Made by a program: the position numbers and the translations under genes. This document shows, piece after piece, positions 24,839 to 35,500 of a stretch of DNA of 64,000 bases. Position 1 is the first letter of the stretch. Each line of letters begins with the position of its first letter. Source of the stretch: Acuticoccus sp039034015 (GTDB taxonomy: Bacteria; Pseudomonadota; Alphaproteobacteria; Rhizobiales; Amorphaceae); NCBI GenBank assembly GCA_039034015.1, contig JBCCBM010000002.1, forward strand, positions 124,001 through 188,000, in the 5' to 3' direction. The notes under the pieces are model-generated. The model saw nothing but the letters and a program-made list of their open reading frames with translations. It was not told the origin of the DNA and made no database searches.

Positions 24839-25320
24839 ACCTTGTCCAACAAAGCCGCCGCGCCCGACGCCTCCGCCTCCGATGGCACCTCCTCAATGTT
24901 GAGGAGTTTGACGACACCTTCCTCCACCAACATCGAATAGCGTTTTGACCGCACGCCCATGCCAAAGCCGGACGCATCAAGGTCAAGCCCAACGGCGCGG
25001 GTGAATTCGGCCGACCCATCGGCCAAAAACGTGATCTGGCCCTCGTTGCCGCTGGACTTCGACCACGCGTCCATCACGAACATGTCGTTCACCGACACCA
25101 CCGCGACCTCGTCGATCCCCTTGGCCTTGAACGCGTCCACCCGCTCCAAAAAGCCCGGCAGGTGGTTGCGGTCGCAGGTGGGGGTGAACGCACCCGGCAC
25201 GCCGAAGATGACGACCTTGCGGCCCGCGGTCAGTTCCTCGGTGGTGATTTCGGTCGGCCCGTCGCCGGTCATCATCTTGAAGGTGGCGTTCGGCAGCGTC
25301 TCGCCGACTGCGATCGTCAT
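24835..25320 (-). CDS. Peroxiredoxin (Prx5-type, redoxin family)
   Basis: The 161-residue thiol peroxidase reduces hydroperoxides. It shows the peroxidatic cysteine in PGAFTPTCDRNHLPGF near residue 50, a VSVNDMFVMDAW segment and the GLDLDASGFGMGVRSKRYSM segment that identify the Prx5 group. A resolving cysteine is not evident, so glutathione or glutaredoxin may recycle it. It is the first gene of a leftward pair and diverges from the YqgE-family gene. Confidence 0.94.
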   Translation of the reverse strand: MTIAVGETLPNATFKMMTGDGPTEITTEELTAGRKVVIFGVPGAFTPTCDRNHLPGFLERVDAFKAKGIDEVAVVSVNDMFVMDAWSKSSGNEGQITFLADGSAEFTRAVGLDLDASGFGMGVRSKRYSMLVEEGVVKLLNIEEVPSEAEASGAAALLDKV

Positions 25321-25447
25321 GGTGGGGTCTCCTCGCGTTGCTGAATACTGTCATAGGGGCGAACGGCCCCGGTTGCGAGCCCATGGGCGCCAAGGCTTCA
25401 CGGCGGCCCCGCCTGTGTTAGGTTCTGAAAAACCGGAGCCAAGCCCG

Positions 25448-26035
25448 ATGGACGCGACCGACGGCTACCTGGAAGGCCACTGCCTCATTGCCATGCCGCA
25501 AATGGCCGACCCGCGCTTTGAACGGTCGGTCGTGTTTTTGTGCGCCCATTCCGAAGACGGGGCCATGGGCATCATCGTCAACAAGCCCGCAAAGAATATC
25601 TCATTTGTCGAGCTTTTGACCCAGCTCAACGTCATCGACGATGAGGACATTCGCCTGCCCGACACCGCGCTGCGCGTCCCCGTCCACACCGGCGGGCCGG
25701 TGGAGACCGGGCGCGGTTTTGTCCTCCACACGCCCGACTTTCGCTTGAAGGAGGCAACGCTCACCACCCGCGGCGATATCTGTTTGACGGCAACGGTTGA
25801 GATCTTGCGCGCCATCGCCCGCGGCGGTGGGCCGGGCAAGGCGCTCCTCGCGCTTGGCTATGCCGGTTGGGCGCCCGGCCAGCTGGAGAACGAAATCACC
25901 AGCAACGGCTGGCTGCACTGCGAGGCAGACCACGATCTCCTCTTCGCGCCGGACCTTGATGTGAAGTACGACCGGGCCATCGCAAAGCTTGGCTTCGATC
26001 CGCGCCTGTTGTCGAGCGCGGCGGGCCACGCCTGA
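25448..26035 (+). CDS. YqgE/AlgH family (UPF0301) protein
   Basis: The 195-residue protein opens GYLEGHCLIAMPQMADPRF and contains GAMGIIVNKPA near residue 41 and HTGGPVETGRGFVLH near residue 82, followed by ALGYAGWAPGQLENEI near residue 137, the defining stretches of UPF0301. Its biochemical role is not established. The open frame continues upstream, but the ATG at 25448 follows a GGAG and starts the conserved domain. It precedes thrC in the same direction by 73 bases. Confidence 0.93.
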   Translation: MDATDGYLEGHCLIAMPQMADPRFERSVVFLCAHSEDGAMGIIVNKPAKNISFVELLTQLNVIDDEDIRLPDTALRVPVHTGGPVETGRGFVLHTPDFRLKEATLTTRGDICLTATVEILRAIARGGGPGKALLALGYAGWAPGQLENEITSNGWLHCEADHDLLFAPDLDVKYDRAIAKLGFDPRLLSSAAGHA

Positions 26036-26108
26036 GGCAGGCGGGCAGGTTGACTTCATCGTGATGAGCGCGCTTTTCGATGGTCCGACCTGTCGAGGAT
26101 CTTGACCC

Positions 26109-27500
26109 GTGCAGTACGTGTCCACCCGGGGCGAGGCCCCCACCCTGTCGTTCAGCGAGGCAACGCTTGCCGGCCTTGCCTCCGACGGCGGCCTTTATGT
26201 GCCCCACACCTACCCGCGCTTCTCGGTTGATGAACTTTATGACCTGCGCGGCGCCCCCTATGAGCGCGTTGCCCACGCAGTTATGACCCGCTTTGCCGCC
26301 GGCAACGTGGCCGACGAAGACATGGCCGACGACATCAACGCCGCCATGGCAACCTTCGTCCATGCCGCCCGCGTGCCCCTCATCCAGATCGGCCCGCGCG
26401 ACTTTCTGCTCGAACTCTTCCACGGGCCAACGCTCGCCTTCAAAGACGTGGCAATGCAGACCCTTGCCCGCCTGATGGACCGCATCCTCAAGGCGCGGGG
26501 CCGGCGGGCGACCATCATCACCGCAACCTCCGGCGACACCGGGGCCGCCGCCGCCGACGCCTTCCGCGGGCGCGACAATATCGACCTTTTCATCCTCTAC
26601 CCCGACGGCCGCGTCTCCGACGTACAACGCCGCCAAATGACAACAATTGCCGACGACAACGTCACTGCCCTTGCCGTCGCGGGCGACTTTGATGATTGCC
26701 AGCGCATCGTCAAAGCGCTCTTCGTGGACCGCGCGTTCAACGAGCGGGTGGGTATGTCCGGCGTCAACTCCATCAATTGGGCGCGGGTTGCTGCCCAAGT
26801 GCCGTATTATTTTTATGCCGCGCTTGCCCTTGGCGGGCCAACGCGAAAGGTCGCCTTCTCCGTCCCCACCGGCAATTTTGGCGACGTTTTGGCCGGTTAC
26901 GTTGCCCACCGCATGGGCCTTTGCGTCGACAAATTGATTGTCGCCACCAACCACAACGACATTTTGGACCGCGCGCTCAAAACCGGGACCTACGCGCCCG
27001 CCGGCGTTGCCCCCTCCACCTCGCCCTCTATGGACATCCAGGTCTCATCCAATTTTGAGCGGCTGCTGTTCGACCTTTCGGACCGGGATGCCGCCGCCAT
27101 CCGCGCCCGCGTGCCCGGTGGCGCGTTCGACATTTCGCCACGGGAGCAGCGCCATATGGCGGGCCTCTTTGCGTCCGGCCGGGCCGATGATCGCGAGGTG
27201 GCAAGCACGATTGGACGGGTCTACCGCGAGACCGGCCTCATCATCGACCCGCACACCGCGGTCGGCGCAAAGGTCGCCTTCGAGAGCGACCTTGACGAGG
27301 ACACCGCCCGCGTGACGCTGGCAACCGCCCACCCCGCAAAATTTCCCGATGCGGTGGAGGCGGCGTCCGGCGTGCGGCCAACGCCGCCCGCGCGCCTTGC
27401 CCATGTCCTCAATGCGCCGGAGCGCATGGTGCCCGTTGCGGCGGAGACGGCCGCGGTGGCCGCCGCCGTCCTCGACCGGTCCCGCGCGGTGACGGCATGA
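26109..27500 (+). CDS. thrC: Threonine synthase
   Basis: ThrC makes threonine from O-phosphohomoserine with PLP. The 463-residue protein has the N-terminal (M)QYVSTRGEAP, the PLP-lysine region in HGPTLAFKDVAMQ near residue 112, TATSGDTGAAA near residue 138 and the VPTGNFGDVLAGY stretch near residue 254. The start is a GTG at 26109 with GAGGAT upstream. The stop overlaps the next gene (ATGA), which begins a rightward run of co-translated genes. Confidence 0.97.
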   Translation: MQYVSTRGEAPTLSFSEATLAGLASDGGLYVPHTYPRFSVDELYDLRGAPYERVAHAVMTRFAAGNVADEDMADDINAAMATFVHAARVPLIQIGPRDFLLELFHGPTLAFKDVAMQTLARLMDRILKARGRRATIITATSGDTGAAAADAFRGRDNIDLFILYPDGRVSDVQRRQMTTIADDNVTALAVAGDFDDCQRIVKALFVDRAFNERVGMSGVNSINWARVAAQVPYYFYAALALGGPTRKVAFSVPTGNFGDVLAGYVAHRMGLCVDKLIVATNHNDILDRALKTGTYAPAGVAPSTSPSMDIQVSSNFERLLFDLSDRDAAAIRARVPGGAFDISPREQRHMAGLFASGRADDREVASTIGRVYRETGLIIDPHTAVGAKVAFESDLDEDTARVTLATAHPAKFPDAVEAASGVRPTPPARLAHVLNAPERMVPVAAETAAVAAAVLDRSRAVTA

Positions 27501-28774
27501 GCGCGGACGCCGGCATGCGCCTAACGCGCCTTCAAAACGGTGTGCGTGTGGTCACCGACCAGATGGCCCATGTGGATTCGGCCGCCATCGGTATTTTTGT
27601 GGCGACCGGCAGCCGCGCCGAGCGCGATGATGAGCACGGCCTTGCCCACTTCTTGGAGCACATGGCCTTTAAGGGCACCGCCACCCGCTCCGCCCGCGAC
27701 ATTTCTGAGGAGATCGAGCGGGTGGGCGGCGAAATCAACGCCTCCACCAGCGTGGAGACCACCGCCTACCACGCGCGTGTCCTCTCCGAGGACGTGCCCC
27801 TCGCCCTCGACATTTTGACCGACATTGTCAAAAACCCGCGCTTTGACGCCCAGGAGGTGGAGCGCGAGCGCGGCGTCATCCTCCAGGAAATCGGCGCTGC
27901 CGAAGATATGCCGGAAGACCGCGCCTTCGACGCGTTCCCGGAAGCAGCCTTCCGCGGCGCGCCCCTTGGCCGGCGCATTTTGGGCACCCGCACGGCCATC
28001 GAAGCCACCTCACGCGAGGCGCTCGCCGCCTTTTTCGCCCGCACCTATGCCCCCAACGCGATGACGGTCGCGGCCGCCGGCGCGGTCGACCACGACGCCA
28101 TCGTCGCCGCCCTCGACGGCCGCCTTGGCGATGCGCCGGGTGGCAAGCCGGTGGACGCGGCGCGCTACACCGGTGGCACGGTGGGCGAGGCGAGCGACGG
28201 GGCCGAGGCCCACGTGATTGTTGGGTTTGAGGGCCTGCCGGCGGCGGCCAAAACGTCGGCGGCCGCGCAGGTGGCGGCGGTGGCGCTCGGCGGCGGCATG
28301 GCCTCGCGCCTCTTCCTTGCGCTGAGGGAAGAGCGGGGCCTTGTCTACGACACCTCCGCCTTCCACTGGGCCTTTGCCGACACGGGCGTCTTCGCGCTCC
28401 ACTTTGCCACCGGGCCAGAGACCGCGGACGAGGCAACCGCCGTTGCGCTGGGCGCGCTCACCGACCTCTCCCACCGGCCGGGGGAGGCGGAGGTGGCGCG
28501 CGCAAAAGCCCAGCTTCGGGCCGGCCTCCTGATGAGCCGCGAGAACTGCGCCTCGCGCATGGGCCAGGCCGCCCGCAGCCTCATTGTCCACGACCGCGTG
28601 TTGACGCGCGATGAGCGGCTTGAAACCCTTGCCGCCGTGACGCCCGAGGATGTGGCAACCTTCCTGTCGGCGGCGCTCGAAACCCCGCCGACATTGACGG
28701 TCGTGGGCGCCGACACCGCCGCCCTCGACGCGCGCGTCAAAGGGAGCCTTCCCCCCACCATGGGCGCCGCGTGA
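27497..28774 (+). CDS. M16-family zinc peptidase (processing-peptidase type)
   Basis: The 425-residue cytoplasmic protein lacks a signal peptide and has the zinc motif HFLEH in LAHFLEHMAFKGT near residue 51, the downstream ERGVILQEIGAAEDMPED region and the second-half signature LFLALREERGLVYD near residue 276. It is the thrC-linked relative of the mitochondrial processing peptidase beta subunit found throughout the alphaproteobacteria. It overlaps thrC by four bases and the GNAT gene by four. Confidence 0.94.
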   Translation: MSADAGMRLTRLQNGVRVVTDQMAHVDSAAIGIFVATGSRAERDDEHGLAHFLEHMAFKGTATRSARDISEEIERVGGEINASTSVETTAYHARVLSEDVPLALDILTDIVKNPRFDAQEVERERGVILQEIGAAEDMPEDRAFDAFPEAAFRGAPLGRRILGTRTAIEATSREALAAFFARTYAPNAMTVAAAGAVDHDAIVAALDGRLGDAPGGKPVDAARYTGGTVGEASDGAEAHVIVGFEGLPAAAKTSAAAQVAAVALGGGMASRLFLALREERGLVYDTSAFHWAFADTGVFALHFATGPETADEATAVALGALTDLSHRPGEAEVARAKAQLRAGLLMSRENCASRMGQAARSLIVHDRVLTRDERLETLAAVTPEDVATFLSAALETPPTLTVVGADTAALDARVKGSLPPTMGAA

Positions 28775-29391
28775 GCGCCCTTCACCGAACACGTCCCGTG
28801 CGTGGCAGCGCGGCCCTCAACGAGGGAACGCGCCTTGTGGGCCGCAAAACCACGCTCAAAATGCCCGTCTCCGCCGACTATGCCGCCTGGAGCCAACTGC
28901 GCGCCGAAAGCCGGCACTTTCTCAAACCCTGGGAGCCCACCTGGCCGCGCGATGACCTCACCCGCATGGCCTTTCGCCGGCGCCTGCGCCGCTATCACCG
29001 GGAAATTCGCAACGATGAGGGCTATGCCTTCTTTGTCACCGACACTGCCACAGAAACCCTTGTGGGGGGGATCACCCTTGCCCATGTGCGCCGCGGGGCC
29101 ACCCAAGCGTGCTCCATGGGCTATTGGGCCGGGGAGCGGCAGGCGGGCCGGGGGCTGATGGCCGATGCGGTGCGCATCCTCATCCCATTTTGCTTCGAAA
29201 CGCTCGGCCTTCACAGGATCGAGGCCGCAACGCTCCCCCACAATGAGCGCTCCATCCGCCTCTTAAAGCGCGTGGGCTTCACCGAGGAGGGCTTTGCCCG
29301 CCGCTTCCTCAACATTGATGGCGCCTGGCGCGATCACATCCTCTTCGGCCTTGTGGCCGGTGACACTGTCTTGCCCCCCGAGGCCCCCTAA
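28771..29391 (+). CDS. GNAT acetyltransferase, RimJ-like
   Basis: The 206-residue protein belongs to the RimJ/RimL group, which acetylate protein N termini such as that of S5. It has GYWAGERQAGRGLMADAV near residue 126 (acetyl-CoA loop) and HRIEAATLPHNERSIRLLKRVGF (split, near residue 155). The start is a GTG at 28771 inside the preceding stop (GTGA). The actual substrate is not determinable. Confidence 0.9.
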   Translation: MSALHRTRPVRGSAALNEGTRLVGRKTTLKMPVSADYAAWSQLRAESRHFLKPWEPTWPRDDLTRMAFRRRLRRYHREIRNDEGYAFFVTDTATETLVGGITLAHVRRGATQACSMGYWAGERQAGRGLMADAVRILIPFCFETLGLHRIEAATLPHNERSIRLLKRVGFTEEGFARRFLNIDGAWRDHILFGLVAGDTVLPPEAP

Positions 29392-32237
29392 TGCGTGCGT
29401 TCTTGGCGATCCTCCTTTTGTGTTTGGCGGCCACCACCGCCCGGGCGCTGGAGCCTGTGCCCGTGGGGGAGGATGTGCCGGTGGTGGACCTTTTGCCCTT
29501 TGCCGAGCTCCAGCTTGACGAGATCGGCGACCTTCAAGTCTCCACCGCGCCGGACGCGGACGGCGTTGTCCAACGCATTGAAGTGCGCGCCACAACGCCC
29601 GACACGCGCCATTGGGCGGTGGTGGGCCTTCGCAACCCCGGCGACGGCCAGATCGACCGCCTTCTGGTCGCCCCCCACCATCGCCTGGCCAATTCCGGCG
29701 TCCTCGCGCCCGACCTTGGCGCGCCCCGCATCAACGCCATCACCCCCTCCGAAGGGTTCCCGCCCGAGCGCGTGCCCTCCACCGATGCCGACGTCTTCCT
29801 GATCACCCTCGATCCGGGCGCCACCGTCACCTACGTGATGGAGCTTGCCACCCCCAACCTTCCGATGCTGCGCCTTTGGCAGCCGGACGCCTTTTCCGAC
29901 AGCCAAAACGCCTACACCCTTTATAAGGGCGTGGTCGTGGGCATTTCGGGGCTTTTGGCGCTCTTCTTCCTGGTGGTGTTCGTCATCAAGGGGCAGATGA
30001 TGTTTGCCGCCGCGGCGGTGCTCGCGTGGACGGGATTTTCCTACATCCTCATCGACTTTGCCTTTCTCTCCACCATCCTGAACGAGAGGGTGACCGACCA
30101 GGCCGTCTTCCGCGCCTTTGCGGAGGCCATGCTGGTGTTGGCGCTGGCTGCCTTCGTGGTGAGCTATCTGAACGTCAAGCGCTGGCGGTTTCGAAACACC
30201 TACGCGCTGCTGATCCTGTTGCCGCTGGGGGCCGCCTCGGCGTGGCTTGCAACGTTTGACCCTGCGCTCACCGCCTCCACCGCCCGGGTCGCGCTGGCGC
30301 TGGTGGCGCTGGCGGGCCTCTTCCTCATCCTGGTCGCGGCCATCCGCGGCAATGAGCGGGCGGTCATGCTCCTTCCCACCTGGGGGCTCTTGATTGCCTG
30401 GATCACGGGCGCGGCGATGACCGTGGGCGGCGACATCACCAACGATTTTGTCCAACCGGCGCTCAACGGCGGCCTCGTGCTTATCGTGCTCCTCATCGGC
30501 TTCACGGTGATGCAGCACGCGTTTGCGGGCGCCAGCATTGCCCCCTCCCTCGCCAAGGACGTGGAGCGGGATGTGATGGCCCTTGCCGGCTCCGGCGACA
30601 CCTTCTGGGATTGGGATGTGATGCGCGACCGCATTGCTTGCGGCCCCGAGGTGGAGCATCGCCTGGGCCTTGAACGCGGCGACCTCCAGGCCGCACCCCA
30701 AGACTGGTACCCCGTCATCCACCCCCAGGACCGCGACCGGTTCCGCGCAACGCTGGACGCTGCCATCGAGCGCCGGCGCGGCCGCATCAACGACCTTTTC
30801 CGCTTTCGCGGCGTGGACGGTCATTTCCGCTGGTTTCGCCTCGCCGCGCGCCCGGTGATCGGCACCACCGGCGAGATCATCCGCTGCGTGGGCACCATGC
30901 ACGATGTGACGGAGGCCAAAACCATCGAGGAGCGTCTGCTCCATGACAGCGTTTACGACAACCTCACCGGCCTTCCCAACCGCCACCTCTTCCTCGACCG
31001 TATTGAGATGGCGCGCGCCTGGTCCAACGAGGAGACCGCCGAATGCCTTTATGTGGCAATCGTCAACCCGGACGCGTTCTCCGAGCTCAATGACACCTTT
31101 GGCACATCGGTGGGCGATTCCGCGCTCCTCACCATCGCGCGGCGCCTGTCGCGCATCTTGAAGCGGCACGATTCCATCGCGCGCCTCTCCAGCGACGGGT
31201 TCGGCATCTTGGTCTATTGCGACCCCGGCAAGCTTGACGAGTTCACCGACCGGGTGCGCGAAACCCTTGCAACGCCAATCCCATTTGCGGACGAAGAGAT
31301 CATCATCAAAGTCTCCATCGGTGTTGCGCGCATCGACCTGAAGGCCGAGAGCGCCACCGAAATTCTCGACAATGCCGAGCTTGCGCTGCGCCGCGCCAAA
31401 CGCCAGGGCGGCGACACAGCCGAGCTCTTCGATCCGCTGATGCGCCGGCTCAACATGTCAGGCCGCAGCCTGGCGCGGGACCTCAAACGCGCCATCAGCG
31501 AAGAGAAGGTGAAGCTCGCCTTCCGCCCCATACAAGACCTCGAGAAAGGCGGTGTGGTGGGCTACGAGGCGCTCCCCACCTGGCACCACCCGCTCCAGGG
31601 CCCGCTCGGCTGGGCGGAGCTTTTGGAGCTTGCCTCCACCGAAGACCTTGCTGTCCAACTGGCGCTCACCACCATGGAGCGGTGCACGCAAACGCTCGCC
31701 GCCTGGCGCCAAGCGGGCCGGGGCTTCTCGCTCCTTCTGCCGCTCCCCCATGGGGATGCGCTGCGCTCCGAACTCATCGGCGACGTGAAGACCGCCATTG
31801 CCCGAAACCGGCTCGACTTTGGCGCCCTCCAGCTTGGGGTGCCCGAGGACCTTGTGTCCGGCAACCCGGAGCTTGCCGTCCAGCTCTTTGGCCGCCTGCG
31901 GGATGTGGGCGCGAGCCCTTGGCTGATTGACTTTGCCCGCCGCACCACCGCGCTCCCCAACCTTGCGCGCCTGCCGGTCGATGGCGTGCGTTTCCACGCG
32001 GGGCTGACGGTGATTGAAGCGTCGAACCCCAAAAAAATCCGCCTGGCGGCCTCGCTCTTTCGCACGGTGACGGCGCTGGAGGCCAAGGTGATGGTGGGGG
32101 GCGTCCAAAACCTCAACGAGGCGAAGGCGCTGCACCAGATGGGCGCGCGCTACGCCGTTGGCGGCGCCTTCGGCCGGCCGGTGAGTGCAAACGCGGCCGT
32201 TTCCGCCGCGGTTCCCCAGGCGGCCGCTGCGGAATAG
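29391..32237 (+). CDS. Membrane sensor with PAS, degenerate GGDEF and degenerate EAL domains
   Basis: The 948-residue protein has a signal peptide, a periplasmic domain (~20-170), about seven membrane helices (~175-385), a PAS domain (~405-520, FWDWDVMRDRIACGPEVEH), a GGDEF-type domain (~530-690) and an EAL-type domain (~700-935). The GGDEF signature reads SSDGF in ARLSSDGFGILV, so cyclase activity is unlikely. The EAL domain keeps EAL in GYEALPTWHHP, but other metal- and substrate-binding positions differ (LLLPLPHGD, QLGVPED, LIDFARRT in place of the usual N, E and DDFG motifs), so phosphodiesterase activity is also unlikely. It probably acts as a c-di-GMP-responsive or protein-binding regulator. 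Its ATG overlaps the GNAT stop (TAATG), and bcsAB follows 302 bases later. Confidence 0.9.
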   Translation: MRAFLAILLLCLAATTARALEPVPVGEDVPVVDLLPFAELQLDEIGDLQVSTAPDADGVVQRIEVRATTPDTRHWAVVGLRNPGDGQIDRLLVAPHHRLANSGVLAPDLGAPRINAITPSEGFPPERVPSTDADVFLITLDPGATVTYVMELATPNLPMLRLWQPDAFSDSQNAYTLYKGVVVGISGLLALFFLVVFVIKGQMMFAAAAVLAWTGFSYILIDFAFLSTILNERVTDQAVFRAFAEAMLVLALAAFVVSYLNVKRWRFRNTYALLILLPLGAASAWLATFDPALTASTARVALALVALAGLFLILVAAIRGNERAVMLLPTWGLLIAWITGAAMTVGGDITNDFVQPALNGGLVLIVLLIGFTVMQHAFAGASIAPSLAKDVERDVMALAGSGDTFWDWDVMRDRIACGPEVEHRLGLERGDLQAAPQDWYPVIHPQDRDRFRATLDAAIERRRGRINDLFRFRGVDGHFRWFRLAARPVIGTTGEIIRCVGTMHDVTEAKTIEERLLHDSVYDNLTGLPNRHLFLDRIEMARAWSNEETAECLYVAIVNPDAFSELNDTFGTSVGDSALLTIARRLSRILKRHDSIARLSSDGFGILVYCDPGKLDEFTDRVRETLATPIPFADEEIIIKVSIGVARIDLKAESATEILDNAELALRRAKRQGGDTAELFDPLMRRLNMSGRSLARDLKRAISEEKVKLAFRPIQDLEKGGVVGYEALPTWHHPLQGPLGWAELLELASTEDLAVQLALTTMERCTQTLAAWRQAGRGFSLLLPLPHGDALRSELIGDVKTAIARNRLDFGALQLGVPEDLVSGNPELAVQLFGRLRDVGASPWLIDFARRTTALPNLARLPVDGVRFHAGLTVIEASNPKKIRLAASLFRTVTALEAKVMVGGVQNLNEAKALHQMGARYAVGGAFGRPVSANAAVSAAVPQAAAAE

Positions 32238-32539
32238 TTGAGTGTTGCGCGCCCGCAACAGTTCCCTGATTCGCAACTTGAACTTGGCCGTTAACGCCCC
32301 GCTCACCCTCCCCGGCAAGACCTGAGGCACGCCCGGCAGGCGCACCGGGCGCGCAAGCGTTCAGCGTTATTAAAGCGGCGGTGAAAATAGCCTGAAACAC
32401 GACCAAACGTGGCCAATTTTAGGCAGTTTGCGGCCGAACCGTTGGCAAACGGTTGGCCAATCCCGCCACGGTCCCGTTTACGCCGCCCCCGCCACAACCC
32501 GTGACGCCCGCTATCTGGGCAGCGCGAAGGAGTTGTGTC
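32238..32539. other. Intergenic region before the cellulose synthase gene
   Basis: About 300 bases without a gene. A GTTGCG...CGCAAC hairpin lies just after the preceding stop. A hairpin at 32437-32443/32448-32454 (AACCGTT-GGCA-AACGGTT, flanked by GGCC on both sides) stands about 85 bases before the bcsAB start. The segment 32360-32430 is more AT-rich than its surroundings and may contain the promoter; no specific boxes are convincing. Confidence 0.5.
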
Positions 32540-35500
32540 GTGAGTGTCGTGCGGTTTTTGTCTTGGTTCCTCTTGGCCATCGTGACGGTGGCCTATCTTC
32601 TGATCCCCGTGGGCCTTGGCGCCCAGTTGACGCTCGCGGTCTACGCGCTCGGCGTGCTCCTCTTCATCCAGCTCTTTGGGCCGCGGCCCTGGGCGCGGCA
32701 GCTGTTCGTCGCCATCGTGTCGGTGTTGATCGTAAAATATCTCGCGTGGCGCATCACCGAGACGCTGCCCCCGGCGCACAACCCGTTCGACTTTGCCGCC
32801 GCCATCGCCCTCTTCACGGCCGAGCTTTATTCGATCCTGATGATCTACCTGACGATGTTCGTCGTCATCGATCCGCTGGAGCGCAAAAAGGTAACGCTCA
32901 GCCCCACCTATCGGCCCACCGTTGACGTCTTCGTCCCCACCTACAACGAAGATGTCGACCTTGTGGCAAACACCCTCGCCGCCGCAAAGGCCATGGACTA
33001 TGAGGGCGCCCGCCTCACCGTTTACCTGCTCGACGATGGCGGCACGAACCAAAAGCTGACCCAGCAAAACACCACGCGGCGGGAGGCGGCCATCACCCGC
33101 AGCCTCGCGCTGATGGAGATCTGCAACAAGCTGGACGTGCGTTACCTGGCACGCTCGAAAAATGAGATGGCCAAGGCCGGCAACCTCAACCATGGCCTTG
33201 CCCATTCCGATGGTGAGCTCATCGTCGTCCTCGACGCCGATCACGCCCCCCGGCGCGACTTCCTTTTGAAGACCGTTGGCCACTTTGAGGCGGACGAAAA
33301 CCTCTTCATCGCCCAGACGCCCCACGCCTTCCTCAACGAAGACCCCATCGAGCGGAACCTTGGGATGCCCCGCACGATGCCGGGCGAGCACCAAATGTTT
33401 TATCGCTCGCTCCAAAAGGGGCTCGACAGCTGGAACGCGTCGTATTTTTGCGGGTCGGCCGCCGTTATCCGCCGCGCTGCGCTGAAAGAGGTGGGCGACT
33501 TTGCCGGTCTCTCGGTGACCGAAGACTGTGAAAGCGCGCTCGAGATGCACCGCCGGGGCTGGAACTCCCGCTTTATCGATGAGCCGCTGATCTGGGGCCT
33601 TCAGCCCGAAACGTTTACGGCGCTGATGGAGCAACGGGCGCGCTGGTGCTCGGGCATGCTGCAGATTTTCATCCTCAAAAACCCGCTCTTCAAGCCCGGC
33701 CTCACCATGGCGCAGCGCCTCGCCTACTGCACGACCTGCCTTTACTGGCTCTTCCCGCTGGCGCGTCTCACGTTCGTCTTCGCGCCGCTCCTTTACATCT
33801 TCCTCAACATGGAGATCTTCGTCTCCTCCACCGACCAGTTCATCGCCTATGTGGCGCCTTACATGACAGCGGTGATCCTCCTCCAGTCGTTCCTTTATGG
33901 CAAAGACCGGTGGCCCTGGATGTCGGAGGTCTACGAATATCTCCAGTCCGTTCACCTCTGGAAGGCGATCGGCAAAACCGTCATTGCCCCCCGCGCCCCC
34001 CGCTTCAACGTGACGCCCAAGGGCGCAACGGTGGGCAAAGCCACCATGTCGTCGCTGGCGTGGCCCTACTTCGTGATCTTTGCGATCCTTGTGGCGGCGC
34101 AAATTGTGGCGGTGCTGCGCATCGTGTCCGGGGAGGACAACTCGCTCCTCTTCATCGTGGCGGGGTGGAACGCGCTGAACGTGATCATCGCCGGGATGGC
34201 GCTGGGCGCGGTCTGTGACCGGCGGGAGCTTCGCACCGCGGCGCGCTTGCCGGTCGCCCGCAACGCAAAAGTGCGCGTTGCCGGTGCCGTGGTGGATGCA
34301 AAAATCCTCGACGTGTCCCAGTCCGGCGTTCTGGTCGAATTTTCCGGCTTTGACCGGGCGATTGCGCCGGGCGAGCGCTTGTCCCTCATTGTGAACCGCC
34401 GCGAGGGCCGGGTGGAGACCGCCATCACCGTGCGTCGTCGCGCGGGCAAAAAGGGCGAGAAGCGCTTTGGCGCCAGCTTTGAGAGCACCGATGCCACCGC
34501 TTACCAGGCCATCGCCGCGCTGATGTGCGCCGAAAATGCCGCCCGCACCGCAACACGCCGCAAAATGTGGGACCGGCGCCGCCCGATGCTCATCTGGACG
34601 GGCGAGTTCTTGGTCCATGCTGTGCGCGCAGCGGTCCGCGGGCTCACCTTCGGCTGGCGCGCCCACAAGGGTCGCCGCGCGCAAAAGCCGAGCCGCGAGG
34701 CGCTGGCCCGCGCGTTCCCGGCAACCGCCATTGCCGCGCTCATCCTCGCGACCGGCCTTGTGGTCGACGCGCGGGCCGAGGGGCTGCGCCACCTGCCGCT
34801 CCCGGGCGAAGGCCTCGTCCTCCAGGGCGAGTGGGCGGATGCCTCCGTGCCCATCCACTTTGAGGCGGCCGATGTGGCGGTGGGCGCAAAGCTCAAAATC
34901 CGCGCCGAGATGAGCGCTGAGGCCCTTTTTGAGGCAACCTCGGTGGATGCGTGGGTGAACGGCCGGCTGATTGGCCGGGTGGAGGCCGCCCCGTCCGAAA
35001 TCCGCGACACCGTGCTCATCATCCAGCCGGGCGTCTTGGCGCCGGGGTGGAACCGGGTGCGCTTCACCGCGCGCCACCAGCACCGCGTCTCCTGCGCCAT
35101 CGATGCGGGCTACGCGCTGTGGACGCGCATTGATGCGGCGGCGACGGGCTTTCGCGTCCAAAACCAGATGGACCTGTCGCTTCCTTCGCTGCTCTCCACC
35201 GCGCCCACCACGGGCTTTGGGATGACCGCGCCCGCCCACCCTCAGGACGCGACCCGGCTCGTCAATTTCGCCGCCGCCATTGCCGACCTTGGCGGCCTCT
35301 CAGCGCCCCGCGCAACGCCGCGCAGGGCCGAGAGCATCACACTCTCGGTCGCCGCCCCCACCACCGACTTCATGCCGGTGAAGGATCTCGACGGCGTGTT
35401 TGCCCGGCGCGAGAACGGCGTGCTGGTGGAGCTGCGCCTTGATGCGCAAGGCGCTGACCGGCACCTTGCGCGCCTCTCGGTGCTTGCCAGCCAAGCGCCC

